From: Zanthoxylum bungeanum
Lineage: Eukaryota; Streptophyta; Magnoliopsida; Sapindales; Rutaceae
Reading direction: 5' to 3'
NCBI GenBank assembly: GCA_019454045.1
Contig: SKCR01033650.1
Coordinates: forward strand, 124,001-188,000
DNA length: 64,000 bases
The notes beneath the pieces are model-generated. The model saw nothing but the letters and a program-made list of their open reading frames with translations. It was not told where the DNA came from and ran no database searches. The first letter of the stretch is position 1; each line of letters begins with the position of its first letter. The translations under genes were made by a program, and so were the position numbers. Positions 20,523-33,070 of this stretch are shown in pieces.

Positions 20523-21736
20523 TCGTATTCAACTAAAAAATGTATTTATATGATACGATATAAATGATTTGATCTAAAATGAGTGGAATTAATTTATCAA
20601 CACGCATAAAGAAAGAATCTCATACTCGTAAATATAATAGTCAAGTTACCGAATTATGCCTACAAAATTTTTTGCATAATATTTGAAAAAAAAAACATGA
20701 ATATTCTACTTGTAAAATGAGGGATAACCCAAAAAAAAAGGAGTATTGACTTGAAAATGAAATTCTTACCCTCCAAATTTTTTTAATGAAAATCGGAGTT
20801 GACATTATTTTATGCTATAAAAAGAAGTTTATTTTTGACTAAAAGGGATGTAGGTAATGTCAACATTGGATTGATTTTTTATTATATATGTCAACATTGG
20901 ACAGCAAGCATGATTTTCTTATTTTTACAACACCATTAATTTCTTTGTTTTTGAATACAACTTTTTTATATGATCGATCATATAAAGAATATATGATAAT
21001 TGATGATGATGATGATGATGATGATGGAGTGACCAAAAAAGTGTTCAAAGTAACAATCATTGTGTTGCATTTTAAATCTCAAGCAATGATCTTAATAAAT
21101 AAATAAATAACCCTCAAGCAATGAATTTCCAACTAAAAGATAAAAATTCCCATTTCTCTTGACGCCTTGGCTCCCACTTCCCCATACCCTAAAATCTCAA
21201 TGGGCCTCATTATGTTGATTGTTGTATTTTTTTTTTTTTTTTATATGGTAAAATTTCAATAATAATTTTTTTTTTTTTATATATATAAAAAAAAAAAAAA
21301 TGCCACTGCTTATGGGGGGCCTAAGCATCAAATGAGAATTAAATGTGTGAGCATAAATTTTAATTGCTTGGATTGCCTTCCAAAATGGGAACCTAATCAA
21401 AAACTCCTTTTTCAAAACAAAAAAACAAAACAAAAGCTTAGGAGGAAAGTGGACCCTATTGTCCACCACATCATGTGCCTGCGGGATTTTGGCTGGAAAA
21501 ATTATTGAACGTGCATGTGACATTAGATAATGTTAAACTTTCTTTTATAATCTAATTTCATTATTTATTTATTATTTATAACCTTAGTTGTCATATGATA
21601 ACAACATTTATAATTATTATACCAAAAAAAATATTAGTATTAGTTAAATGTCGCTTTAATGTATGTGACACAACACATGCACGTTAGAAAGAAATTGATC
21701 GTATCCTATGTATCGATATATAACTTTAAGTCCCCA
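20523..21736. other. Intergenic DNA with simple repeats
   Basis: AT-rich non-coding DNA with a (GAT)n run at about 21001-21026 and long T and A tracts at about 21226-21300 that could pair with each other. No gene seen. Confidence 0.6.
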
Positions 21737-21915
21737 AGACGCGTGGTTTGATGGTGTATGGCTGAGGATCTCACCTCGAGGTCCTAGGTTCGAATTTATG
21801 GAGTGCATTTTTTATAAGAGCTTAGGACAGCCGGGGATTTTACATGCTCCGCTTAAGCCCGGAAATGGTGGTTTGACTGTGGATTTCCAACGATTTCAAA
21901 TATATATATATTTTA
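21737..21915 (+). mobile_element. tRNA-derived SINE
   Basis: Pol III-type internal promoter: A-box-like TGGTTTGATGG near 21744 and B-box GGTTCGAATTT near 21787. The tRNA-unrelated body GGACAGCCGGGGATTTTACA is shared with the copy at 57093-57270. It ends in an AT-rich tail just before element A. Confidence 0.75.
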
Positions 21916-22346
21916 AAGTGATCGCTTTATTATGTGTTTGTTAGCGACATATTCTCAAAATGGATTTTAATGACTATAAGTCTTCGACGTGCATTAGCGA
22001 GACATTACTGTTGTAGGTTTAGTGTCATTAAACAGAAAACTAGCATGCTTTAAACAATTCAAGTCCAGAAAATCAAGTGCAAAACCCTAGAAAATCATAA
22101 AACTTGAAAAACAAGAAAAACCTTATAATGATGACGAATGCAATGGTCCGGATCGAGAAGATTATATGTCCTTAAGAACTTATCAGCCCCGTCTCGGTGC
22201 TCTACGAATTTTGTGGCTAATGTTCTCTCAGGATAACCCGGATTCCTCTTGTTCAAGGGACACACCTTAACAAGATCTCGAACTTGGTAATGGTGGAATT
22301 CTCTCTCTGACTCAAAACCAATATGAGACTCAAATTTTATGGATGC

Positions 22347-22979
22347 TGTACGGGCCAAATTTGGGCCCAAGGGTAAAATCGACATTTTACCCCAGGGCCA
22401 ACCACCAAGCCCGAAGCCCATTAGTGAGTCCGGCCCGAAAGCAAAATATCAAACCAATAGGCCTCATGGGCCCAAGCCCATTGTCATCAAGAGAACCAAC
22501 GGACACCAGTTACCAGATCAAGAGAAAACCTAAACTCATAAACATCATCATAAAGTCAACAGTTTCTAGAGATAAACAACAATCATAAAGTCGTCAGTTA
22601 CCAGACATAAACCATCCATTAAGTCGCCAGTTACAATGACTCCAACGGGCAGAAGAGAGACCCCACATCAAGGGGCCTATAAAAGAGAAGAGCCAAGGCA
22701 TAAAAGGGGGATCGAAGATCATACAGCACTACTCTCTGTCATCAGAGAAATCATAATACTCTGCCCCCACGGCAAACAAACGGTGACTGAGGTAACTTCA
22801 GGCCTTATTCTCCGTACATCCGACTTATTCACATTACTGACTTGAGCGTCAGAATGCCCCCGGCACCCACCACACCGGTGGGCAGTACTCCCGCTCACTC
22901 TACCTTTGTTTTGCAGGATCGCTAGTGCCCTTCCTTCGAATTCTCAATTGTGGACCTCGGGCGAAAACCAGCGTCCACA
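22347..22979 (+). repeat. Element C 5' LTR
   Basis: TGTACGGGCC...GCGTCCACA. GC-rich start with GGGCCC blocks; TATAAAA near 22678 is a likely promoter. Confidence 0.93.
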
Positions 22980-22982
22980 ATT

Positions 22983-23000
22983 TGGTGCCCACCGTGGGGC
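22983..23000 (+). other. Element C primer-binding site
   Basis: TGGTGCCCACCGTGGGGC directly after the LTR, a form I associate with plant Tat-type gypsy elements. Confidence 0.75.
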
Positions 23001-23060
23001 CGTAGCGATTCATAGCAAGCAAAGATCTCTCAGTTTACGATACCTAAAACACAGCCGACC

Positions 23061-24107
23061 ATGGCTTCTAGCAGTGAGCAAACTCCAGACATTATGACAA
23101 CGCAGCTGGCCATACTCCAAGAACTATTACGCGCCTTAGAAGAAGAGAATCAAGTCATGCGAAGCTCCAATATAACACTACAGAAGAAATTGGAGCAAAT
23201 CTCTTCAACCTCCCAACAACCTGATTCTCCAGACCATCCCATCAATCCTACAATCCCCATCAATCTTCTGGGGGCATTCAACAATGTGGCAAGCGAGAAT
23301 CCGCCATTGGACAGCCATCTACCAAATCAAGAAAGAAGTCAACATATCTCCCCAACCGACCAAACACGGCAAGTTGCCTCCACCATGCGTAAGGAAATGA
23401 AAGAGTTCAAAGATGCAATTCTCTCCAGCCTACCTAGTGTCAGACTACCAGTGAGAAAAAGCCGAGCTGGCACAATCTCAGATACACCATTTTTGGAGAC
23501 CATCACTTCCATTGAGCTACCAATGAAGCTCAGTCCTTCATTTATGAAGATGTATGATGGATCAACTGACCCAGAAGACCATGTTGTCCATTACAAATAC
23601 AAGATGTTATCAACGGGTCTGGCTTCTCACCAATGGGAAGCTGGTATGTGCAGAAGATTTGGAGAAACATTAGCTGGTCCTGCCCTCACCTGGTTTATCA
23701 ATCTCCCACACAGATCCATCGAGTCTTACCAACAGATAGTAGATAAATTTGTGGAGCATTTCGCAAGTTCTTGCAAGCTTGAGAAGACCACCAATGACCT
23801 TAATGCCATCTAGCAACAGAGAGGGGAATCCTTGTGAAGCTACGTGGCTCGTTTCAATAAAGAGAGTATAACAATCCCAGATCTCTATCAGCCTACTGCA
23901 GTAGAAGCATTTAGAAATGGATTACTTTCAGAAAGTAAACTCTACAAAAAGCTCACTAAATTTCGATACTACACTATGGATCAAGCCATGACTCGAGCCC
24001 ACATTGAGATTAGGTGGGAGGAAGATAAGATGAACAATAAGAGAAGAAGCTCCACCAACCATGACAATGAAAGAAGTTTGAATCCTCCCAAGCGATATAA
24101 TAAATGA
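23061..24107 (+). pseudogene. Element C gag, two in-frame stops
   Basis: One continuous frame of about 348 codons from ATG 23061, broken only by TAG (23811-23813) and a TGA about 8 codons later. It has a predicted coiled-coil-like segment near the start (ELLRALEEENQVMRSS) and a Retrotrans_gag-type core (MYDGSTDPEDHVVHYKYKML, then WFINLP). That core is typical of Tat-lineage gag. No zinc knuckle is seen before the final stop. Confidence 0.85.
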
Positions 24108-25222
24108 TGTGCTAGTAATACTTCTCAATAAGATATCACCTGATGTAATTAGACCAAAAAAAAAGGGGACAGAAGCCACCTATTGTTGCTTTGGGGACAT
24201 CATAGCTTCCCAAAGAAGTATTCATTGGTAACTTTAAAAGAAAATGACCTTCACAAAACTACAACTTAAGGAGAAAGCCATTTGCTCCAATCGACCACAT
24301 AAAAAATCATCAGACCCAATCGATATACTTCTTCTATTCGATATGAGAATACCCTCATATTCTTCCAGCATACCCAACCGACTAAGAAGTATTCTCTAGT
24401 AATGTCATCCACTTCAGACTACAAGGAAAGATTATCATATTCTCCATACGATAAGGTGGATGGCCATCTGGCTACATAGAAGAATTGTTATCATTTCCAT
24501 ACGACATTGAAGGACTCACCACATTCAGACGACTGAAAGGATTTTCATCTCCTCCATATGAAATTCATGGATTGCCTTCAACTCCATACTACATGGTTAG
24601 ATAGTCGTCCCTTTCAGGCGACATGAGAAGATAATTATATTCTTCACATTACATGAATGGATTGCTATCGACTCTAGACTCCATTCGACCATAGTCTCAT
24701 GGACCCTCATCAGGAACAAGGCGTGTCCCTTCAGTGGAACCATTTTTCCTACCATTCACCTCATATGATGAAGAGATATACTTGGCATGAGGAAGATGTC
24801 TCAGTCGACAATACCCGAATGAAGACTTTGCATGGATATCCTAGTCGACAATACATGTTTGGAGACTTGGCGTGAGGAGGATGTCAAAATGGACTATACT
24901 CTAATGAAGACTTGGCGTGGACATCCCAGTCGACATTACCAGGTATGACTTGCACTTTTTATAGTTGACATTACAATTTATAGTTTGGGACTTGTTATGG
25001 GTGTCTCGGTCGACATTACAACATATAGTTTGGTAATTGTTATGGATGTCTCAGTCGACATTACAACATATAGCTTGGTAATTATTATTGGTGTCTCAGT
25101 CGACAATACAATATGTGGCTTGGCACTTGTTGAATATCCCACTCGACACTATATGTATGGGGTGATAATATCCCAGTCGACATTACCAAGACTTGGCAAG
25201 GATATCCCACTTGACACTACAT
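24108..25222 (+). repeat. Element C internal region, degenerate GTCGACATTACA repeats
   Basis: Non-coding. From about 24780, units of 40-60 bp contain (A/T)GTCGACA(A/T)TAC and GGACTTGG/GCTTGG motifs. The series continues after solo LTR F at 27174. Confidence 0.7.
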
Positions 25223-25227
25223 GTATG

Positions 25228-27168
25228 TGTTGGTTTCTATGATTAGTCCCAAGATCATAATGAACAAAGAAATATGAATGTATAACGAAGAAGTATGGCG
25301 GAAACACACTTACATCGATCGGTTTTGGATGCGTCAAACAACACAAATTATCCTCTCCAAGCAGTCCAAGATTCGGCCAAGGCAGTCCACAATGCTCCAA
25401 GCTTTGTTTTGTCTTTCCAAGCTCTTGAATATGTTTCCCTATCACCTCTTGATGATCCTTGAAGAGTGCTAGCCCTTTGATAAACTTTGCAACAAATATT
25501 TATCAATTTTCTTCCTTCAAATTCGTCCAAGAAATGAAGAAAATGGGAGTGCCAAACTGTTACAGGTTTCGGCCTTAGAGGGAGAGAGAGAAGTTGTGAA
25601 TTGATTTCCAAAATCAATATTAATTGTTTCAAAAAAAATTGTAAATGATATACCAAACCTTGGTTGGTATATGTCTTTCACCTCACTTGATTTGGAGTGT
25701 TTTACATTCTTTAACCAACCCACCAAAACCCATCAAGCTAAAGTTAATAAAGTGAGAAGTGATGTGATGGTTGATGTGACATGTGGGCCCCACTCGATTC
25801 CGAATGCGAGTGGGCCCGCAAACACTCCCGGGCTCGGGTTTGCTAATTCTGAATTAACGAAATTCCGTCGCGACGTAATTAAATCGAATTTAATTAAATA
25901 ATTAAGCCTAGCAAAATTACTATTCACGTCGCTTACGAATTAATTCCAAATTAACTCGTTTGCCCGAATTAAAATGTAATTGTAATTCCGCGTCGAAATC
26001 TAATTCTGAATAATATATCGAATATATTATTTTAATGATTAATTCCAAATTAATCTTTCTCTCTCTTCAAATAGTACTTTATCCAAGATAAAGTCTCTCC
26101 GCAATTAATCTCAGATTAATAAAGTTCGAATCATACGTCATCGGTGAATCTTCGGGAAGCGACCCAAGAGATCCCTGGATATGTTGGTAGTAAATCCGGT
26201 CGTCGAACTATCCGAACACGTATGTACCTCGTACTACGTTTTTACCGATTTACGAGACAAGGTTGGCTTCTAGCAAAGCGCCATGCCTACCCAATTCTCC
26301 AGAAATATTCTTACTGAAATATACGATCTTTATCAGACGTAGTATATCATAGTATTGCGTATTGCGATCCAGTATCGGATGTCACGTGCAAAGCCTGGGG
26401 CTGGAATAGTGTCTGCCCCGTACGAAGCACATATCGGATATCAAACAACTAGTCTCTTTGAATCGGATAATCATGACCTTGTCATATTATCCCGATGGTT
26501 GCAACACAATAGAGAACCAGTTCTGAATCTATGTGTGATCATCATCTCCATATGTCTAAAGTGATACTTTCGTCTTGACATCACATCCAATACACTACGA
26601 TTCTCAATAAACCCAGAAGAGGCGTACACAGAACCTGTTAAAGCCCTGGACGACCAAAACCAAAGTTTACCGATTGTCGCAAGTACTAGCGATGCAAGTC
26701 TCAGGTTAAGACCAAATACACCTACCCTGAAGCGGACTCTCATAGACACATATACATACTACCAATGAGATTACGCGGGGTCTATCCAGAGCGAAGCTGT
26801 TTTTCGTACCATCGGTAAAACACAACCTCCTATCGCACTTGCATAAGTATCATATACTTAAATTTTTGTTTACTATGTCGTTATGCCATCACAACGCGCA
26901 CAAGTGCAATACTAGTCTATTCCGCATTATCGATGTCCAATCTCGATAATACTACGACTATGGATATTTAATGATTAAACTTTTATGGATTGATATTGTC
27001 TCATATCATCTCAATCTGGAACTAATCATATGGACTTTTACCATTTATTTATCAAAGTAAATAAATTAAAAAACGGTAAAAGGCAATTTCATTACTACAT
27101 AGTTAATTTTGTACAAAAACACAATGTCTTTTACAAACAGTGACGCTATGGGTCATAACTGTCCAACA
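25228..27168. mobile_element. Solo LTR F inserted in element C
   Basis: 1,941 bp with perfect TGTTGG...CCAACA ends and a perfect TSD GTATG (25223-25227, 27169-27173). No gag or pol inside and no repeated ends, so it is a solo LTR left by recombination between two LTRs. Family unknown; orientation not determined. Confidence 0.85.
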
Positions 27169-27173
27169 GTATG

Positions 27174-28065
27174 AAGACTCAGCATGAGGAAGATGTCTCA
27201 TTCGACACTACAAGTGTGAAGCTTGGCACTTGTTAAGGATCTCATTCGACACTACACGTGTGAAGCTTGGCACTTGTTAAGGATCTCATTCGACACTACA
27301 CGTGTGAAGCTTGGCACTTGTTAAAGATCTCATTCGACACTATATATATGGACTTGTAGAATGAGGAATGAAAACTCTCACTAACCTTTATCAGGTCTTG
27401 TAGAATGAGGATTGTAGAATGGGGAATGAAGACCATCACTGACCATTTTCAGGTCTTGTACAGTGAGGATTGTAGAATGGGGAATGAAGACCCTCATTGA
27501 CCATTGTCAGGTCTTGTAGAGTGAGGATTGTAGAATGAGGAATGAAGACCCCCAATGGCATCTGTCGTGTCTTGTAGAATGAGGAATGAGAACCTTCATG
27601 GACCTTCATCATGTTCATTCGACCGTAGCCTCATGGTCTTCAGACGACATGGTCTCAGACTACAAGTCCTGTAGAATGAGGAATTATACCCTCATTGACT
27701 TTTATCGGGTCTTGTAGAATGAGGAATTATATCCTCATTGACCTTTGTCAGGTCTTGTAGAATGAGGAATGAGAACCCTATTTGACCTTCTACATGTCTA
27801 GTAGAGTGAGAAATGATGACCTTCTTGGACTTTTATCAAGTCCATTCGACAGGTCCATACGACCGTAGTCACATGGACCCTCATCAGGAGAATGTGTGAT
27901 GACCTTCATTGACCTTCATCAGGTCTAATAGTATGATAAGGAAAGACTTTTGGACCTTCTTGAGGTCTGTGGAGTGAAGACTTTCATAGACCTTCATCTG
28001 GTCCAAACGATATTGAAGACTCTCATGGTTTTTCGACCTGTAGTATGGGGATTATCCTAACCTTC
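27174..28065 (+). repeat. Element C short tandem repeats
   Basis: At about 27190-27345, three units of ~56 bp (CTCATTCGACACTACACGTG and GAAGCTTGGCACTTGTTAA). At about 27350-27960, several units around GTCTTGTAGAATGAGGAATGA with CTCATTGACC. Non-coding. Confidence 0.8.
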
Positions 28066-28905
28066 ATCTGGTTCAGTCGACCGGGGACATCCCTCATGGA
28101 CTCATGTCGAGTCAAATAAAGACATAGACTTCCTACAGTCCATACGACAATGTCGTATGAAATAACTCATGAACCTTCATCTGGTTCAGTCGACCGGGGA
28201 CATCCCCCATGGACTCATGTCGAGTCTTCAACAACTCCTAAACCTTCATCTGGTTCAGTCGACTGGGGACATCCATCATGGACTCATGTCGAGTCAAATG
28301 AAGATATGGACTTCATACAGTCCATACGACAATATCGTGTGAAATAACTCATGAACCTTCATCTGGTTCAGTCGATCGGGGACATCCCCAATGGACTCAT
28401 GTCGAGTCAAATGAAGACATGGACTTCCTACAGTCCATACGATAATGTCGTATGAAATAACTCATGAACTTTCATCTGGTTCAGTCGACCGGGGACATCC
28501 CTCATAGACTCATGTCGAGTCAAATGAAGACATGGACTTCCTACAGTCCATACGACAATGGCGTGTGAAATAACTCATGAACCTTCATCTGGTTCAGTCG
28601 ATCAGGGACATCCCCCATGGACTCATGTCGAGTCAAATGAAGACATGGAATTCCTAGAGTTCAGACAATTTCGTGTGAAACAACTCATGAACCTTCATCT
28701 GGTTCAGTCGACTGGGGACATCCCCCATGGACTCATGTCGAGTCAAATGAAGACATGGACTTCATACAGTCCATACGACAATGTCGTGTGAAATAACTCA
28801 TGAACCTTCATCTGGTTTAGTTTATCGGGGACATCCCCCATAAACTCATATCGAGTCAAGTTGTAGACATGGATTACACATGTCGAATGACATATATCAT
28901 GACCT
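28066..28905 (+). repeat. Element C 113 bp tandem array
   Basis: AACCTTCATCTGGTTCAGTC recurs at 28172, 28241, 28354, 28467 (one base change), 28580, 28690 and 28803. Spacing is mostly 113 bp (one shortened 69 bp unit, one of 110). Units contain GGGGACATCCCCCATGGACT and TCGAGTCAAATGAAGACATG. Confidence 0.9.
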
Positions 28906-29172
28906 TAATCTGGTTTAGTCGATTGGGTACTTCCCCAATGGCTCTTGTAGAGTCAAGGTCATGACCCTGACCTTCATTTAGTTCTTTCGACTAGATACAT
29001 CTGTGATGGATAATGTAGAGTCAAGTTCATAACTTGACATTCGTTTGGTTCGATCAATAGGCAGCATCAATGCTTAGGTACATCGACATCCTATGTTCTC
29101 ACCCCAGGCGACACACGCTTCAAGTACTCTCCAAGTCAAATGACTTTTTAACTTAAAGAGTATGGGACAAAC

Positions 29173-29805
29173 TGTACGGGCCAAATTTGGGCCCAACGGT
29201 AAAATCGACATTTTACCCCAGGGCCAACCACCAAGCCCGAAGCCCATTAGTGAGTCCGGCCCGAATGTAAAATATCAAACCAAGAGGCCTCATGGGCCCA
29301 AGCCCATTGTCATCAAGAGAACCAACAGACATCAGTTACCAGATCAAGAGAAAACCTAAACTCATAAACATCATCATAAAGTCAACAGTTTCTAGAGATA
29401 AACAACAATCATAAACTCGTCAGTTACCAGACATAAACCATCCATTAAGTCGCCAGTTACAATGACTCCAACGGGGAGAAGAGAGACCCCACATCAAGGT
29501 GCCTATAAAAGAGAAGAGCCAAGGCATAAAATGGGGATCGAAGATCACACAACACTACTCTATGTCATCAGAGAAATCATAATACCCCGCCCTCACGGCA
29601 AACAAATGGTGACTGAGGTAACTTCAGGCCTTATTTTCCGTACATCCGACTTATTCACATTACTGACTTGAGCGTCAGAGTGCCCCCGGCACCCACCACA
29701 CCGGTGGGCAGTACTCCCGCTCACTCTACCTTTGTTTTGCAGGATCGCTAGTGCCATTCCTTTGAATTCTCAATTGTGGACCTCGGGCGAAAACCAGCAT
29801 CCACA
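29173..29805 (+). repeat. Element C 3' LTR
   Basis: 633 bp, same length as the 5' LTR, ends TGTACGGG...CATCCACA, followed by the TSD GATGT. Confidence 0.93.
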
Positions 29806-30034
29806 GATGTAGTTCAGACTTCTTTTCTAATCTCTAGAATGAACAAGCAACCCCATTTATATAGGCATGGTAGGGTGCCATATGGGCACCCTTTGGGTTG
29901 GGGTGTAACCCTCCAAAGAGTTATACCCCTCTCATGCATGTTATTTCCAAATGGAGGACATGTCCCTATGGGGTACCATCCAAGGGACATGTCCATCCTC
30001 CATCCATACAACAATATTTGAAGAATTTTCAACA

Positions 30035-30576
30035 ATCCCCCACAATTCTTCAAATATTCATGCAGACACTTGAGAGAGTTTCCGTGAACTAAAGATACAT
30101 CGAAATAGGTAGCTTTCACCTTGAACATTTCCTAGTGAATGACAATCGGATTTACTTGGCAAACCAGTGACCCATAGTCTTGAACTGTTCTGCCGTTGGT
30201 GTAAACCAAGACAATTGTCAACACACAGCTTTACTTTGACCATTTCACGTTCTACGGCTGTATTCATTTTGGCCCTGAACAGCGGTCCTGGATTCATCAA
30301 GCACTTTAGGGAAATCAGCCTGTAAAATCCCATGGAAGCGGCCTCACTTCTTACTTGAAATAAGTGATCTACTATGTAGAGGTAATCTGCATTTACCCTT
30401 ATTAGGACTCATCTCCTAATATAATGATCATTAAAAGCCTCAGCTTATCCTAACCTTGACAGAAAACACTCGGCGTCATTATCGGAATGAGAAAGAGTAC
30501 TAAACTCTTCAGTGCTCGTTTTGAATTGCACAAAGTTTCAGTTATCCCTTTTGAACCTAGATCTTGGGATCTCCAG
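30035..30576 (-). other. Element B polypurine tract and 3' untranslated region
   Basis: The polypurine tract is 30035-30048; the rest matches Copia-1 9709-10260. A segment of about 50 bp present in Copia-1 just before the RNase H stop is missing here. Confidence 0.75.
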
Positions 30577-31154
30577 TCAGCTAGGTTGGGTTTCAACTTG
30601 CTCTTTAGGTAAACATTTTGTAAGTGGATCCGCGAGGTTTTCCTTCGACTTTACATAATCGATCGATATTATGCCACTTGAGAGTAGATGACATATGGTA
30701 TTATGTCTCTGACGTGTGTGTCGAGACTTACAATTATACATTAAATTTTGGGCTCTCCCAATAGCCGATTGACTATCACAATGTATGCTTATCGCTGACA
30801 CCGGTTTGGGCCAACTAGGAATATCCTCCAGGAAGTTTCTAAGCCATTCTGCTTCTTCCGTTGTTTTGTCTAATGCTATGAACTCTGATTCCATAGTAGA
30901 CAGGGCAATACATGTTTGCCTCGAGGATTTCTATGACACGGCTGCATTACCAAGTGTGAAAACAAATCCACTCGTAGATTTGGAATCCACTGTATCAGAT
31001 ATCCAGTTAACATCGCTGTATCCCTCTAGAATAGCAGGATATCTCTCATAATGTAGCCCATATTTTGAAGTTTCTCTTATATACCTCAAAACTCTTACTA
31101 TGGCTTTCCAGTGGTTATGTCCTGGAATACTCGTATATCTGCTAAGCATGTTCA
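30577..31154 (-). pseudogene. Element B RNase H remnant, cut by element D
   Basis: Blocks 30577-30894 (with AISIHCDSQSAIGRAQ and ADPLTK near the end) and 30931-31154. They match Copia-1 10314-10880. The frame runs into the LTR of D at 31155 and resumes at 40512. Confidence 0.88.
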
Positions 31155-32939
31155 TGATTAGCGGAAAATATATCAATATTTACCGCCTCTTTTACTTAAT
31201 ATTTTTATTTAGTTTCTCGGGTTTGATGAACGTTTTGATATGTTTTAGTTTATTTTGCAGATAAAATAATATTGGGACTTAATGAAATCATTTAGGACGA
31301 AATATGGGTCAAATAAGGGCAAAAATTGGACTTGACATATTAATTTTGGAGATTGGAAACTTGAAAGGGCGTTTTAACGAAGTGCAGTTTTGGAAATTCC
31401 AGTTTTGTGCATCTGTCGTAATTTGGGCATAATTTTTTACTCCGATATCGGATTGAGCTGATTCAAGTTCCAGATTAAAGAAGACTCAAAGATCTACAGC
31501 TTTGAAAGACAAAATAATTTCGAATTCTAAAGATTTCATGCCCAAAATTGATGAACCATCCAAAAGTGTGTTGTGTGTAATTATTAAAGTCACTTTCAAT
31601 CATTTTCAAAGCAAAAAAATAAATAATAAATAAATAAATAATAAAAATTATCAAATCATCACCAAACATGATAAGAGATTAGTGGAGCAATTAATAATGG
31701 ATTTGGTGGAGCAATTAGTGGAGCAATTAATAATTGATTTGGTGGATGATTTGATGGAGGCAAAATTTTGCCTATAAATACCAAGCCATTTCATTTGTAA
31801 AATTCATACTTTTTTCTAAGGAATTCCTTAAGAATACTAAGAAGATTGTATCTTGTTTGTTTATTTATAGCTTTCAGTAATTAATTTCCGCTTTCGCACT
31901 TTCTTTTCTTTACTTTTCAGTTTTTACTTTCCGTAATTTACTTTTACGCACAGTACTTTTCTTTCTTTAATTTTCAGCAATTTACTTTCAGCATTTACTT
32001 TTCAGCAATTTACTTTCAGCATTTACTTTTCAGTAATTTACTTTCAGCATTTACTTTCAGCATTTAATTTTCAGTATTTAATTCAGCATTTACTTTTCGG
32101 CATTTAATTTTCAGTATTTAATTTCAGCATTTACTTTCCTCATTTAATTTTCAGTATTTTACTTTATGTCTTTTATTTTATTTAAGTTTTTTTTACTACC
32201 CGTAAATATGTGTCGTAACTAAGCCAGTTATCTGGGGTTGTGATGAAATCCAATATCACCGGTTTATAAGAGGTTATATTATAGCTTGGGTAATATAAAG
32301 ATTTATTTATTGAGTCTTAATCTTAATGCTTTTTCATTAACTGGCCATTAATAAAATTGAACTGGGAAACTTAAAATGAACTAGACATAGAGATTTTAAG
32401 TTTAAGACCTTAGACTCAATAGTCCACGATCTTCCTTGAGGATAGATAACCCTTTAATAGATTTCCTTACAGGATAGACATAACCTGTCGGGCGGGGGTA
32501 GCCATAATTGGAACTTAAACTTAATGAATCCAGATAATTTGGTTGACATAGACATATGGTTCAATTGGGTTAAACTGGGTATTTGTGTCTGACCATCGAC
32601 AGAGGCTTACATAATTTAGTGTTCTAGGTTAATAAATCAATATATTACCCAACTTTAAGATAACACTTCATCTTTAAAGTGATATTGGAAGAAATCACAA
32701 CCCTAGATAGTTTTTAATATTGAATTTTCTTAAAACCTACTTTCGAACAATTTTATTTACTTGTTTTTAAATTTAGAATCGTCACCATTTCAAATCAATC
32801 AAACAACCTGTTAGATACTAGTAATCATTTGACCTCATAAAATTAATAGATTAGATATTAAGTCCTCGTGGGATCGATATTTTTATACTACTTGAACGAT
32901 ACGTGCGCTTGCGTTATACTTGTGTGTTTACGCCGGTCA
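31155..32939 (+). repeat. Element D 5' LTR
   Basis: 1,785 bp, TGATTAGCGG...GCCGGTCA. Carries TATAAATA near 31773 and a pyrimidine-rich run of short TTTCAGCATTTAC repeats (about 31900-32160). Confidence 0.93.
31900..32160. repeat. TTTCAGCATTTAC minisatellite in the D LTR
   Basis: About 15-20 degenerate 12-17 bp units mixing CAGCATTTAC, CAGCAATTTAC and CAGTATTTAA. The 3' LTR has the same array (about 39440-39725) with a different number and order of units. Confidence 0.85.
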
Positions 32940-32945
32940 AGTTTT

Positions 32946-32963
32946 TGGCGCCGTTGCCGGGGA
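32946..32963 (+). other. Element D primer-binding site
   Basis: TGGCGCCGTTGCCGGGGA, the form usual in Athila/Calypso-type plant elements, six bases after the LTR. Confidence 0.85.
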
Positions 32964-33070
32964 CTTATTTATCTTTCACTATTAGTTGTGGTGTTAGATA
33001 CATTACTTGTATCTAATTTCTTTTTACTTATTATTTTTGTTTTCTTGTGTTTCAGGTTCTCAGAAACATC

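Larger units (their letters stand above)
22347..29805 (+). mobile_element. Element C: Tat-like Ty3/gypsy element with gag only
   Basis: LTRs 22347-22979 and 29173-29805, both exactly 633 bp and very similar. TSD GATGC (22342-22346) against GATGT (29806-29810); the uninterrupted site reads GGATGCAGTTC at 45226 in the other LTR of B. After the 5' LTR come a primer site and gag, but no protease, reverse transcriptase or integrase. The remaining internal 5 kb is tandem repeats plus solo LTR F. It would have needed proteins from another element to move. Confidence 0.93.
22009..30034 (-). repeat. Element B 3' LTR (left), split by element C
   Basis: Pieces 22009-22346 and 29811-30034. Ends TGTTGTAGG and TTTTCAACA, next to the ATCCCCCACAATTC polypurine tract (30035-30048). 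Confidence 0.93.

Noticed and set aside
21737..21810. tRNA gene
   Set aside because: A- and B-box-like motifs are present but no cloverleaf can be formed; the sequence continues into a SINE body.
22339..22845. ORFs starting near GGGCCC blocks
   Set aside because: They lie in the C LTR and recur identically in the other LTR (29162-29671); LTR sequence, not genes.
28066..28905. CRISPR-like array
   Set aside because: The whole 113 bp unit repeats, with no short repeat/unique spacer structure, inside a plant gypsy element.
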